Source: an uncultured Ruminococcus sp. (lineage in GTDB: Bacteria; Bacillota; Clostridia; Oscillospirales; CAG-272). Taken from it: a DNA stretch of 64,000 nt. Below are positions 26,435 through 34,397 of this stretch, piece after piece. The position numbers and the translations under genes are program-made. The notes under the pieces are model-generated. The model saw only the letters and a list, made by a program, of their open reading frames with translations, did no database searches and was not told where the DNA came from. Positions within the stretch are counted from its first letter, which is position 1; each line of letters begins with the position of its first letter. The stretch spans positions 1 through 64,000 of the forward strand of contig URUL01000001.1 of NCBI GenBank assembly GCA_900551005.1. Reading direction: 5' to 3'.

Positions 26435-27508
26435 TTACATATTATCGGCAAAAATATCGCGAAGTATTTCATCCCGGCATGATTCAACAGCAGAAAAATC
26501 GATATTTTCTCCGTATATCGCCTCAAGCGCCGCATGCGCACGATAAACGCCCGCGAGATTTTCCTCTGCCGCCTGCATCAGGCAGTCATAGCATCTTCCC
26601 GAAAATTTCAGCTTGCGACGCATGGCGGAAAGCTTTCCTTTGTCCGCAAATCTGAGAACATTTATATTCTTCTCGCTGAGCTTCAGCTTTTCCTCATCGC
26701 GGCATATGCAGAAAAGCGTATCCGCTTCCTTTATGTATACTGCCTCGAGCCTGTCATGGCGAAGCGGAGAGGGGCATTTTATGAGAGCGATGCCCAGACT
26801 CTCACAAAGCTCGCAGAAGGTCGTGAGAAAATATCCTCCGAGCCCGTACTTATCGGAAACGGTATATACCGTCCCCGCCGCTTTTTCCAGTGTTTGCAGA
26901 TGGACCGCGCCGGACGTGCCGATGGCATCGACATATCGCTCCTCTGTTCTTCCCGCCTTTCCCGAGGGAAGCTTCATCGCGCGGAGCAGACGGCGTTGTG
27001 CTCCTGCCGCTTTCTCAGCGCAGTAAGCCGCCCGCGCGCTTTCCTCCATCTCGCGGTGCACCTTGCCCGCCGCCGAGAGAAAACGGTATGCCGTGCGGTA
27101 AAGCTCGGCATTTTCCGTAGCGAGAGCGATGATCTCATCACGGCGGCTGCGGAGCGCACAAACGTCAAAAGCGCCGTACAGACTGACTATGACCTCACTT
27201 GCTCACGGGTATTTCGGGTCTGTCATATGCGGTGCCGTCCCGTCTATCACGGCACACGAAAGCTCCGGTATCACCACACCGTCAAGAGATGCGGTATCCG
27301 AAGAGCAATAATAAAGCTCGGCGGAATATCCCCTTCCCTTCGCATACGAGGCTATCTGCTTCATAAGAGTCGATTTTCCGGTACCCGGTCCCCCTTTTAT
27401 GATGAATATTTTTTCGAGCGAGAGTGGAGAGAAAACGCTTTCGAATATGCTGTAAAAACCGTTTTCCGTATTTGCCGCCGCAAAAAATTCAAGTGCTTCG
27501 GACTTCAT
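26435..27508 (-). CDS. P-loop ATPase (PRK06851-like), interrupted by an in-frame TGA
   Basis: A 357-codon nucleotide-binding protein: Walker A GGPGTGKSTLMK at about residue 40, then CSSDTASLDGVVIPE and AVIDGTAPHMTDPKYP. Codon 102 is TGA (27203-27205, read on the minus strand), where relatives have Gly in DPKYPGA. The following 48 codons up to 27061 continue the family sequence (ASEVIVSL, then a helix), and the C-terminal half is intact in the same frame. The function of the family is unknown. The start has GAAAGGCGG 8 nt upstream. Either it is a pseudogene by one GGA-to-TGA change, or the stop is an error. Confidence 0.75.
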
Positions 27509-27665
27509 GCATGCCGCCTTTCCGCCGCTTTTCTCTTCATCTTTTGCGAAGAAAAATCGGCTTTATGGTTTCTTCCCATCTTATTTTCAATGGCATTGTA
27601 TGCCGATCCTTTTGCAAATGACAAAGATTTTTTCAAATAAACAAAATAAATTTTGAAAAATCATA

Positions 27666-27694
27666 TTGACAGACGCCGATAACTTGTGTATAAT
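27666..27694 (+). promoter_or_regulatory. Promoter of rpsU
   Basis: TTGACA (27666-27671), 17 nt, TATAAT (27689-27694): full consensus. The upstream 27509-27665 stretch is the divergent intergenic region, with no gene seen. Confidence 0.85.
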
Positions 27695-27753
27695 GATAAA
27701 CGAGAATTTTTGTTCTGAACGCTTTGTTTTATTTGCGGGGGGAGGGATTAAGA

Positions 27754-27933
27754 ATGGCTGAGATAAGAGTTAAAGAAAACGAATCGCTTGACAGCGCTCT
27801 TCGCAGATTTAAAAGACAGTGCGCTCGTTCTGGCGTTATTGCCGAAGTAAAGAAGAGAGAGCACTACGAAAAGCCGAGTGTAAAACGCAAGAAAAAATCT
27901 GAAGCAGCAAGAAAGCGTAAGTTTAAAAGCTGA
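27754..27933 (+). CDS. rpsU: 30S ribosomal protein S21
   Basis: 59 residues: [20 protein letters not shown], then a basic C-terminus rich in KRKKK. It is a small-subunit protein near the mRNA 3' end/anti-SD region. The frame opens 10 codons earlier, but this ATG follows a GGGGGGAGGG Shine-Dalgarno sequence and is the family start. It has its own strong promoter and terminator. Confidence 0.96.
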   Translation: MAEIRVKENESLDSALRRFKRQCARSGVIAEVKKREHYEKPSVKRKKKSEAARKRKFKS

Positions 27934-27947
27934 GAGCTGATTGCAGC

Positions 27948-27985
27948 ACGCCCCGCGAGGCTTATAGCTTTCGCAGGGCGTTTTT
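27948..27985 (+). terminator. Terminator after rpsU
   Basis: ACGCCC pairs with GGGCGT, with an inner GCGA/TCGC pairing, followed by five T. It lies 15 nt past the rpsU stop. Confidence 0.8.
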
Positions 27986-28008
27986 CATTATCAAAATGTA
28001 AAATACGG

Positions 28009-28536
28009 GTGTTTATGCGCGAACTGAAAGAATATATAGAAATAGGAAAGATCATCAATACCCGCGGGATTCGCGGAGAACTGAAAATAGAGCCTTGGAG
28101 CGACAGCCCCGAGGCACTTCGTGCTGTCAGGCGCTTTTATTTCGAGGATGGAAAAAGCATCGCCATCGTAAGCAGTCGTGTGCTCGGCGGCCGTTTTCTG
28201 CTTGCCACTCTCGAAGGGGTATCTACTCCCGAAGCGGCTGAAAAGCTCAAGGGCAAAGTAATTTCCGCGCGCCGCGATGAGATAAAAAAATCCGCGGACG
28301 CCGTTTTCATCTGCGATATGATAGGACTGCCCGTCATAGACTGCGATGACGGCACGGTCTACGGCACACTGCGCGAGGTTTCAGAGGGCGTGGCACAGAA
28401 GATCTATGTCGTAAAAACAGAAACAGGCGATGTTCTCATTCCCGACGTTCCCGAATTTATAAAGAAGATAGATACGGAAAAAGGTATCTTCATCAAGCCC
28501 ATCTCGGGATTTTTCGATGAAGGGGAGGAAGTATGA
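28009..28536 (+). CDS. rimM: 16S rRNA processing protein RimM
   Basis: A 175-residue ribosome maturation factor that binds S19 and helps 30S head assembly. The N-terminal beta-barrel contains IGKIINTRGIRGELKIEPWS. The PRC-barrel C-terminal domain contains IGLPVIDCDDGTVYGTLREV and ends near ISGFFD. The start could be GTG (28009) or ATG two codons later; neither has a clear Shine-Dalgarno sequence. It overlaps trmD by 4 nt, a standard rimM-trmD pair. Confidence 0.95.
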   Translation: MFMRELKEYIEIGKIINTRGIRGELKIEPWSDSPEALRAVRRFYFEDGKSIAIVSSRVLGGRFLLATLEGVSTPEAAEKLKGKVISARRDEIKKSADAVFICDMIGLPVIDCDDGTVYGTLREVSEGVAQKIYVVKTETGDVLIPDVPEFIKKIDTEKGIFIKPISGFFDEGEEV

Positions 28537-29231
28537 TGCGATTTGATATCATGACGCTCTTTCCCGAGCTTATAGAGACCGTACTCTCCGAGAGCATTAT
28601 AGGCAGAGCGCAGAAGGCGGGCATACTCGAGGTGCATGCGCATAATATCCGCGATTATTCAAAGGATAAGCACCGCCGCGTAGACGATACGCCCTATGGC
28701 GGCGGCAAGGGCATGCTCATGAGCCCCGTGCCGATATACGATTGCTTCACGGCGATCACGGCGCCCGAGGTAAATAAGGGCGAAAAGCGCCGCGTAATAT
28801 ACATGTCGCCGCAGGGCAAGGTACTCACGCAGGCAAAGGCGGCAGAGCTCGCGGAAAGCTATGATAATATCGTCATTCTCTGCGGACATTACGAGGGTGT
28901 CGACCAGCGGATAATCGACGAGATAATCGATGAGGAAATTTCCATCGGTGACTATGTTCTGACAGGCGGAGAGCTTCCCGCCTGCATCCTTGTTGATTGT
29001 GTCGGCAGACTTGTCCCCGGAGTTCTCTCCGATGCGGAATGCTATGAAAAAGAGAGCTTTTCGGATGGGCTTCTCGAATATCCGCAGTATACGCGCCCGT
29101 ATGATTTCCGCGGCAGGCTTGTTCCCGACGAGTTGATAAGCGGCCATCATGCCAATATCGAAAAATGGCGAAACGAGAAGGCGCTGGAAAAGACCCGCAG
29201 AGTCCGTCCCGATCTGCTTGGGGAAAAATAA
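28533..29231 (+). CDS. trmD: tRNA (guanine37-N1)-methyltransferase TrmD
   Basis: A 232-residue SPOUT enzyme that makes m1G37 and prevents +1 frameshifting. Conserved segments are FDIMTLFPELIE, DDTPYGGGKGMLM, the trefoil-knot SAM loop (CGHYEGVDQRI), and IGDYVLTGGELPA. Two ATG codons are adjacent (28533, 28536); the first overlaps the rimM stop as ATGA. The length is normal. Confidence 0.97.
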   Translation: MMRFDIMTLFPELIETVLSESIIGRAQKAGILEVHAHNIRDYSKDKHRRVDDTPYGGGKGMLMSPVPIYDCFTAITAPEVNKGEKRRVIYMSPQGKVLTQAKAAELAESYDNIVILCGHYEGVDQRIIDEIIDEEISIGDYVLTGGELPACILVDCVGRLVPGVLSDAECYEKESFSDGLLEYPQYTRPYDFRGRLVPDELISGHHANIEKWRNEKALEKTRRVRPDLLGEK

Positions 29232-29250
29232 AGGCGGCATCTGCCTTTTT
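29230..29250 (+). terminator. Short terminator after trmD
   Basis: AAAGGC pairs with GCCTTT across 7 nt and runs into TTTTTCC. It overlaps the trmD stop; modest strength. Confidence 0.5.
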
Positions 29251-29333
29251 CCTGTTTTATAAATATGTATAAAACGCAAAAGAGACGGCAATAATCAAGC
29301 GATGAATACCTTTTTTTGAAGGAGGCGAAAAAT

Positions 29334-30899
29334 TTGACAAGGACTTCCGAGAGAAGCGCCGCAAAAACCGTCGGACTCATGATGGCGGTAACGGCAGCAT
29401 CCAAACTGCTCGGCATGATTCGTCAGATGCTTTTCGGCTCCGTTTTTGCCGAGAGTATGCAGGCTTCGGCATTTCTTGCCGCCTCCTCCGTTTCTCTCTC
29501 TCTCTTTGATATTCTTTTCGCCTCTGCCATAACCGGATGCTTTATTCCGATATTCGGAGAAGCCAAGCGGGAGAGCACGGTGCGGGCAGAGAAATTTGCT
29601 TCTGCCTTTATCTGTGCGGTCTCACTTGCCATCGTCTGCGTCTCGGCGCTCGGCATCGTTTTCTCACGGCAGACCATCGCACTGCTCTCTCCTGCGCTGG
29701 ATGGAGACACTGCTCTCCTTGCCGCAAAGCTCCTGCGCATCATGCTTCCCTCCGCTCTTTTTGCGGGGCTGGCATATATCTGCGCGGGAATCCTGCAGTC
29801 ATACGGACTCTTCATCCTGCCGGCGGCGGCTTCCTCCGTTTCAAATCTGCTGCTCATCATATGTCTTGCCTTTGTCAGTCACGATGCCGGCGAAAGAAGC
29901 ATTATTATCCTCTCCGCAGTATATACTTTTTCGTGGGCGGTGCAGGCGGCAACGCTTGCTATTCCCGCAGTGGCAAAGAAAATACTCCGCTTCCGAAGGC
30001 CCGATATGAAGAATGCCGACATGCGTGCGGCGCTGAAAAAAGCACCTGCGATCACGGCAGGCTCATGGATACTGCCCTTCAGTCTGCTCGCCGCAACTTT
30101 TTTTGCGCCTTTTATTTCCGATGCGGCGATAAGTGCCTATAACTATGCGTATAATATCTTCATCATCGTCTCGGGCATACTGACATACGGCGTGTGCAAC
30201 TATATTTTTCCGAAGCTCTCGGATTTGAACGGAGCGGAAAGCGAAAATGCCTTCTGCCGACTTATCAGAAGCGGTATCAAGAGCGCCCTTCTCCTCGTTC
30301 TGCCGTTTTCGGCGGGGAGTGTCGTACTTGCCCGCAGAATCGTGGAGCTCATCTATCTGCGCGGAAACTTTTCCTCTGAACTTGCGGCAAACTGCGCATC
30401 GCTCTTTGCGGTATTCGCTTTTGCGATGCCCCTCTTCGCGCTGTATGAAACGCTGATACGCGCCTTCTATTCCAAAGGGATCGTGCGTCTTCCGGCACTT
30501 ACCGCGATAGCCTCCGTCGCCGCCTGCATAGCGGCAAACCTTGTATTTTCGAAAATAACCGGAAACAATATCGTATCGCTCGCCCTTTCATTTCTCGCGG
30601 CACAGCTCGCCGCGGTCTTGATCCTGCTCTTCGGCGGCGCGATAAAACGGGGCTTTTTTACGCGGCATACGGTGCTTGATCTGGTCAAGGCGACTTTTTC
30701 CGCACTGATAAGCGGTACTCTCATGTACTTTCTGAACGCTTTTGCCGACAAAATCCGGATAAAAAACATATTTTTGAAAAATTTCTTTGCCTGTGCTCTT
30801 GTTTTTTTGGCAGGAAGTGTGGTATATTTAATATGTATATATCTTTTCGGTCTGCTGAAGCCGAAAAGTAAAGGAAATCCCGACGGGAAGGAGGAGTAA
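29334..30899 (+). CDS. murJ: Lipid II flippase MurJ
   Basis: A 521-residue MATE-like/MOP polytopic membrane protein with about 14 hydrophobic spans. It moves lipid II across the membrane. The N-terminal signature SKLLGMIRQMLFGSVFAES matches MurJ, and a later segment, RAFYSKGIVRLPA, is the conserved YALQD/RAFYA-type region. The preferred start is TTG at 29334, 8 nt after AAGGAGG, not the TTG at 29316 that lies inside the Shine-Dalgarno sequence. It is followed after 2 nt by the ligase-like gene. It sits outside the division cluster. Confidence 0.93.
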   Translation: MTRTSERSAAKTVGLMMAVTAASKLLGMIRQMLFGSVFAESMQASAFLAASSVSLSLFDILFASAITGCFIPIFGEAKRESTVRAEKFASAFICAVSLAIVCVSALGIVFSRQTIALLSPALDGDTALLAAKLLRIMLPSALFAGLAYICAGILQSYGLFILPAAASSVSNLLLIICLAFVSHDAGERSIIILSAVYTFSWAVQAATLAIPAVAKKILRFRRPDMKNADMRAALKKAPAITAGSWILPFSLLAATFFAPFISDAAISAYNYAYNIFIIVSGILTYGVCNYIFPKLSDLNGAESENAFCRLIRSGIKSALLLVLPFSAGSVVLARRIVELIYLRGNFSSELAANCASLFAVFAFAMPLFALYETLIRAFYSKGIVRLPALTAIASVAACIAANLVFSKITGNNIVSLALSFLAAQLAAVLILLFGGAIKRGFFTRHTVLDLVKATFSALISGTLMYFLNAFADKIRIKNIFLKNFFACALVFLAGSVVYLICIYLFGLLKPKSKGNPDGKEE

Positions 30900-30901
30900 G
30901 G

Positions 30902-32812
30902 ATGGCACAACAGGTCAAAAAGAAAAAGGCTGTGCACATAAAGGACAGCTTTATCGTGACGTACGCCATGCGATTTGCCTCTTTTCTCTATAGTAAGATT
31001 CTGAAAAGCTTCTTTGCTTTTCTGATGACGTCTTATGATGCCTTCGAGGAAGCCGCAAAAAATTCTTTTGCCGCCTTCGTATACGGGAAGATCGTACAGA
31101 AAATTTCCTTACGCCGAGCAAAGCTGAGCGCGGCAAGAGAAATAGAGAAAAGCGTGCTTCTCGGTTTTTTTTCCAAACTCCGCAATATGTTCCTCTGTTC
31201 ACCGGTATCCGTATTCGGCGTATTTTCGGTCTCCTTCGGACTTTACAGCTCCATTATATATATAATGAAGATATTTGCCTTCAGATATGAACGAAATTTC
31301 GCAGACCCTGCGACAAGTGCGGTATTTCTTCTGCTGTCCGTTTGCTTCTTCTCCTCCAAGCTTTCCGTATCGGAAGCATTTGCCAACAGCAAATTCTTCT
31401 CCTTTGTGATACACGATTTTCTCGGTATCCGCAGGACGGATGCGCGCGCCGAAACCAAAGAGGGGCGCGGTGCGACGAACATCATGTTCATGTTCGGCAT
31501 GGTGCTGGGACTGCTTACGATAGTCATCCGTCCGCTCCATATCATTGCCGCGGCAGCTCTGCTCGCTTTCGCGATATTTGTCATGGCTCATCCCGGGGCA
31601 GGTGTGCTTCTCGTATTTTTATTGCTTCCCTTCATGAAGACCATGGTGCTCGCCGCCAACGTGATACTGATAGCCATATCGTTTTTCGTGAAGCTGATAC
31701 GCGGCAAGCGCGTGATAAAGTTCTCACCGGCTGATATACCCGTATTTATGATAGCGATCTTCTGCATTCTCGGCGGGATAAACTCTGTGGACAGAGCCTC
31801 AAGCATCAAGAAAATGCTTTTATACATTTGTTTTATTTCGATGTATTTGATCGTAAGAAACCTTATCCGCTCGTCGAAAATGTTCTCACGTGCCATCGCA
31901 TGCTGTATCGTTTCGCTCGGTATCGTATCCCTTCTCGGCATCGTTGAATATTTCATCGGAACACCGACGCTCGGCTGGCTCGATACGGGCACATTTGATT
32001 ATATTCGCGGACGTGCCGTATCCACCTTTGAAAATCCGAACGTCCTCGGCGAATTTCTGATCTTGACCATACCCCTGGCATTTGCATTCGCGCTCGAAAA
32101 GCAGAATGATGAGATCAGCCCGCGCAAGCGCTTTGCTTCGTGCATAGCGACGGTACTCGGCTGTGCCTGCCTGATTCTGACGTGGTCACGAGGTGCATGG
32201 CTCGGCTTTGCCGTATCGCTTCTCGCCTTTGCCCTGATTGCAAGCAAAAAGGTTTTTGCGGCGTTGCTCATCGCTTCTCCGCTTGCTTCCCTGCTTGTTT
32301 TCGCACGCAACACCGCTATATTTGACAGGCTCACGAACTTCACCGATTCATCCACCTCATACAGGCTGAATATATGGAAAGGCTCACTCAGGCTGATACG
32401 CGACAATCTTATCTCCGGCATCGGAATCGGTGAGCAGGCATTCTCCTCGGTCTATCCCGCATATGCCGTCGGCGGTGCGGAAGTTGCCTATCACAGCCAC
32501 AGTCTCTATCTCCAGCTTACGGCGGAAATGGGCATCTTCGCCTTGATATTCTTCGTCATATTCGTGTTCTTCCTCGCATCGCGCTGCTTCTCCTATCTGC
32601 AAAACTGTGCGAGCATCAGAGAAAAGCTGGTATGTATAGCACTTTTCACGGGAATTTTCGCCTTTCTTTTCCAAGGGCTGACGGATTTCGTCTTCTATAA
32701 CTACAGAGTATTCCTCTATTTCTGGATGATGGTCGGGCTCGCAGTTTCCTATACGGATTTTTCCTCCGAAAAGAAAAAGGAAGATTTGGAACATTATTTT
32801 TCCGAAATATAA
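30902..32812 (+). CDS. O-antigen ligase/polymerase-like membrane protein (Wzy_C)
   Basis: 636 residues with a basic, cytoplasmic N-terminal extension of about 100 residues and then roughly 12 membrane spans. The Wzy_C core is visible in the second half: STFENPNVLGEFLILTIPLA, TWSRGAWLGF, and a large extracellular loop with YRLNIWKGSLRLIRDNLISG followed by YHSHSLYLQLTAEMG. Such proteins polymerise or attach surface glycans on undecaprenyl carriers. Coupling to murJ (2-nt gap, GGAGGAG Shine-Dalgarno) fits a role in envelope polysaccharide export. Substrate unknown. Confidence 0.85.
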   Translation: MAQQVKKKKAVHIKDSFIVTYAMRFASFLYSKILKSFFAFLMTSYDAFEEAAKNSFAAFVYGKIVQKISLRRAKLSAAREIEKSVLLGFFSKLRNMFLCSPVSVFGVFSVSFGLYSSIIYIMKIFAFRYERNFADPATSAVFLLLSVCFFSSKLSVSEAFANSKFFSFVIHDFLGIRRTDARAETKEGRGATNIMFMFGMVLGLLTIVIRPLHIIAAAALLAFAIFVMAHPGAGVLLVFLLLPFMKTMVLAANVILIAISFFVKLIRGKRVIKFSPADIPVFMIAIFCILGGINSVDRASSIKKMLLYICFISMYLIVRNLIRSSKMFSRAIACCIVSLGIVSLLGIVEYFIGTPTLGWLDTGTFDYIRGRAVSTFENPNVLGEFLILTIPLAFAFALEKQNDEISPRKRFASCIATVLGCACLILTWSRGAWLGFAVSLLAFALIASKKVFAALLIASPLASLLVFARNTAIFDRLTNFTDSSTSYRLNIWKGSLRLIRDNLISGIGIGEQAFSSVYPAYAVGGAEVAYHSHSLYLQLTAEMGIFALIFFVIFVFFLASRCFSYLQNCASIREKLVCIALFTGIFAFLFQGLTDFVFYNYRVFLYFWMMVGLAVSYTDFSSEKKKEDLEHYFSEI

Positions 32813-32851
32813 ATCGGACTGCAATATATTCTGAAAGGACAAGGTTCAATA

Positions 32852-33355
32852 ATGGACAATAAAAAAGAAAAAGCTCGTTTTGGCTTTGTAGATGCGGTGA
32901 TCATCATACTCATACTTTCCGTGGCGGCGGCAATAACGTATCTCATCCTGCTGCAAAACGGCAATATAAAAACCGCAAATGAGCCGAAAACCGTGGAATA
33001 CTCCGTCAAGATATCCTCCGTGAAGGAGGAGCATCTTGATGCCCTCTCCCTCGGAAGCGAGGTATTCAATCCCTCGACGGGAACATACCTCGGCTATATC
33101 TCGAATATACAATCGGAGCAAGCAAGATATTTCAAAAATACACCTGATGAAAACGGGAATATCCCCGTATACACTTACAGTGATATCTATGACGTTTACA
33201 TTACGGTGATATGCGACGACGCTCAGATTGATGAAACCGGCTTCTGCAATATAGGAAGCACGAGAATACTCGTGGGCTCGCAGATCTATTTTTCTTCGGG
33301 ATATCTGAACCGCGTAGGATACTGTACGCGCTTTGAGATAAAGAACAACGGTTAA
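32852..33355 (+). CDS. DUF4330 membrane-anchored protein, copy 1
   Basis: 167 residues: a short cytoplasmic basic N-terminus, one TM span (about residues 14-34), and an extracellular beta-rich domain with DUF4330 features (SVKISSVKEEHLDALSLGSE; later GSTRILVGSQIYFSSGY). Function unknown. GAAAGGACAAGG lies upstream. It is encoded directly after the Wzy-like gene and before a second copy, implying a shared envelope-associated role. Confidence 0.7.
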   Translation: MDNKKEKARFGFVDAVIIILILSVAAAITYLILLQNGNIKTANEPKTVEYSVKISSVKEEHLDALSLGSEVFNPSTGTYLGYISNIQSEQARYFKNTPDENGNIPVYTYSDIYDVYITVICDDAQIDETGFCNIGSTRILVGSQIYFSSGYLNRVGYCTRFEIKNNG

Positions 33356-33374
33356 AGGAGAGGAGGAACGCAAC

Positions 33375-33869
33375 GTGAATGATCGCAAAACCAAGGTAAG
33401 ATTCAACGTCTTTGATGTGATCATATGTCTTGCCGCCATAGCATGTATCGCTGCCGTCATACTCAAGGTCACCTACTTTGATAAGCGTGCGGAAGCAAGC
33501 GAACAGATAACGGTGAATTTCACCGTATATGACATCATGGATAATACGGCAAAAAGCGCAAGCAAGGGAAATGTATACCTCGCATCAGATGACACTCTCA
33601 TAGGCGAGATTCTCTCCGCCGAGGTGGAACCCAATAAAATATACGTGGAGAACGAGGGAATGGCAACCGAAGCGGACAATCCCCTTGGCAAGAAGAATCT
33701 GCGCGGAAAGATAAAATTCACCGGCGTTTCTTCGGAAACCGGATTTTTCGTCGACGGCAAAACGAAAATTTCCGTCGGCTCTACCCTCTCGGTCTATATA
33801 CTGAATCCGATGACAGGTGACGGCGCGGCTGTGGAGATCACCATCGACTCCATAGAAGCAAACGCCTGA
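33375..33869 (+). CDS. DUF4330 membrane-anchored protein, copy 2
   Basis: 164 residues with the same architecture as the preceding protein: an N-terminal NDRKTKVRFNVFDVIICLAA anchor, an extracellular domain around VNFTVYDIMDNTAKSASKGN, and DGKTKISVGSTLSVYILNP near the end. The start is GTG with GGAGAGGAGG upstream. The two copies are clearly homologous but not recent duplicates. Confidence 0.7.
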   Translation: MNDRKTKVRFNVFDVIICLAAIACIAAVILKVTYFDKRAEASEQITVNFTVYDIMDNTAKSASKGNVYLASDDTLIGEILSAEVEPNKIYVENEGMATEADNPLGKKNLRGKIKFTGVSSETGFFVDGKTKISVGSTLSVYILNPMTGDGAAVEITIDSIEANA

Positions 33870-33926
33870 TACAGAAACAAAATTGCAAATTTTATTATTT
33901 TCGACAAGAAAATTTGCTCAAAACTA

Positions 33927-33955
33927 TTGATTTTATGCAAAAAATTTGATATAAT
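33927..33955 (+). promoter_or_regulatory. Promoter of the HPr gene
   Basis: TTGATT (33927-33932), 17 nt, TATAAT (33950-33955). Confidence 0.75.
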
Positions 33956-34020
33956 ATCAGATAATCCAAGGAATTGATTCCATATTTTCTCATATTCCCT
34001 ATAAAACACAGGAGCAGCAC

Positions 34021-34278
34021 ATGATATCAAGAGAAGTAGTCGTAAAAAGTAGCGTGGGTCTTCATGCAAGACCTGCAATGTTTTTCATTCAGAAAGCAAA
34101 TTCGTATAAAAGCTCTATATGGATCCAGGACGGAGACAAGCGTTCCAGCGCCAAAAGTCTTTTGGGTGTGCTCGCCATGGCTATTTCCGGAGACGCCACG
34201 ATAACTCTTATCGCCGACGGTCCCGATGAAGCAGAAGCGCTCGACGGTCTGGAGGAGATACTCCGCACGACCGAGTGA
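34021..34278 (+). CDS. ptsH: HPr-family phosphocarrier protein
   Basis: 85 residues. The active-site segment SSVGLHARPAMFFIQKANSY has the phospho-accepting His (about residue 16), and RSSAKSLLGVLAMAISGD has a Ser at the position phosphorylated by HPr kinase in Bacillota. It would carry phosphate from enzyme I to PTS enzymes II or act in CcpA signalling; a Crh- or NPr-like regulatory role is also possible because no PTS gene is adjacent. AGGAG Shine-Dalgarno; it has its own promoter and terminator. Confidence 0.9.
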   Translation: MISREVVVKSSVGLHARPAMFFIQKANSYKSSIWIQDGDKRSSAKSLLGVLAMAISGDATITLIADGPDEAEALDGLEEILRTTE

Positions 34279-34304
34279 GCCGAAGCGACAATGCAATAAA
34301 TGAG

Positions 34305-34343
34305 GCGGTAGAAGGCTCGCAAGGGACCATCTGCCGTTTTTTT
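34305..34343 (+). terminator. Terminator after ptsH
   Basis: GCGGTAGA pairs with TCTGCCG (one G-U), 17-nt loop, then seven T. Confidence 0.85.
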
Positions 34344-34397
34344 ATCGATAGTTCACCTATATAAAAGAAAGCATTTTTCCGAAAGGAGGAATATACC

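Noticed and set aside
26534..27640. Plus-strand ORF (368 codons) opposite the ATPase gene
   Set aside because: The Walker A and family sequence are on the minus strand; the long antisense frame is a by-product.
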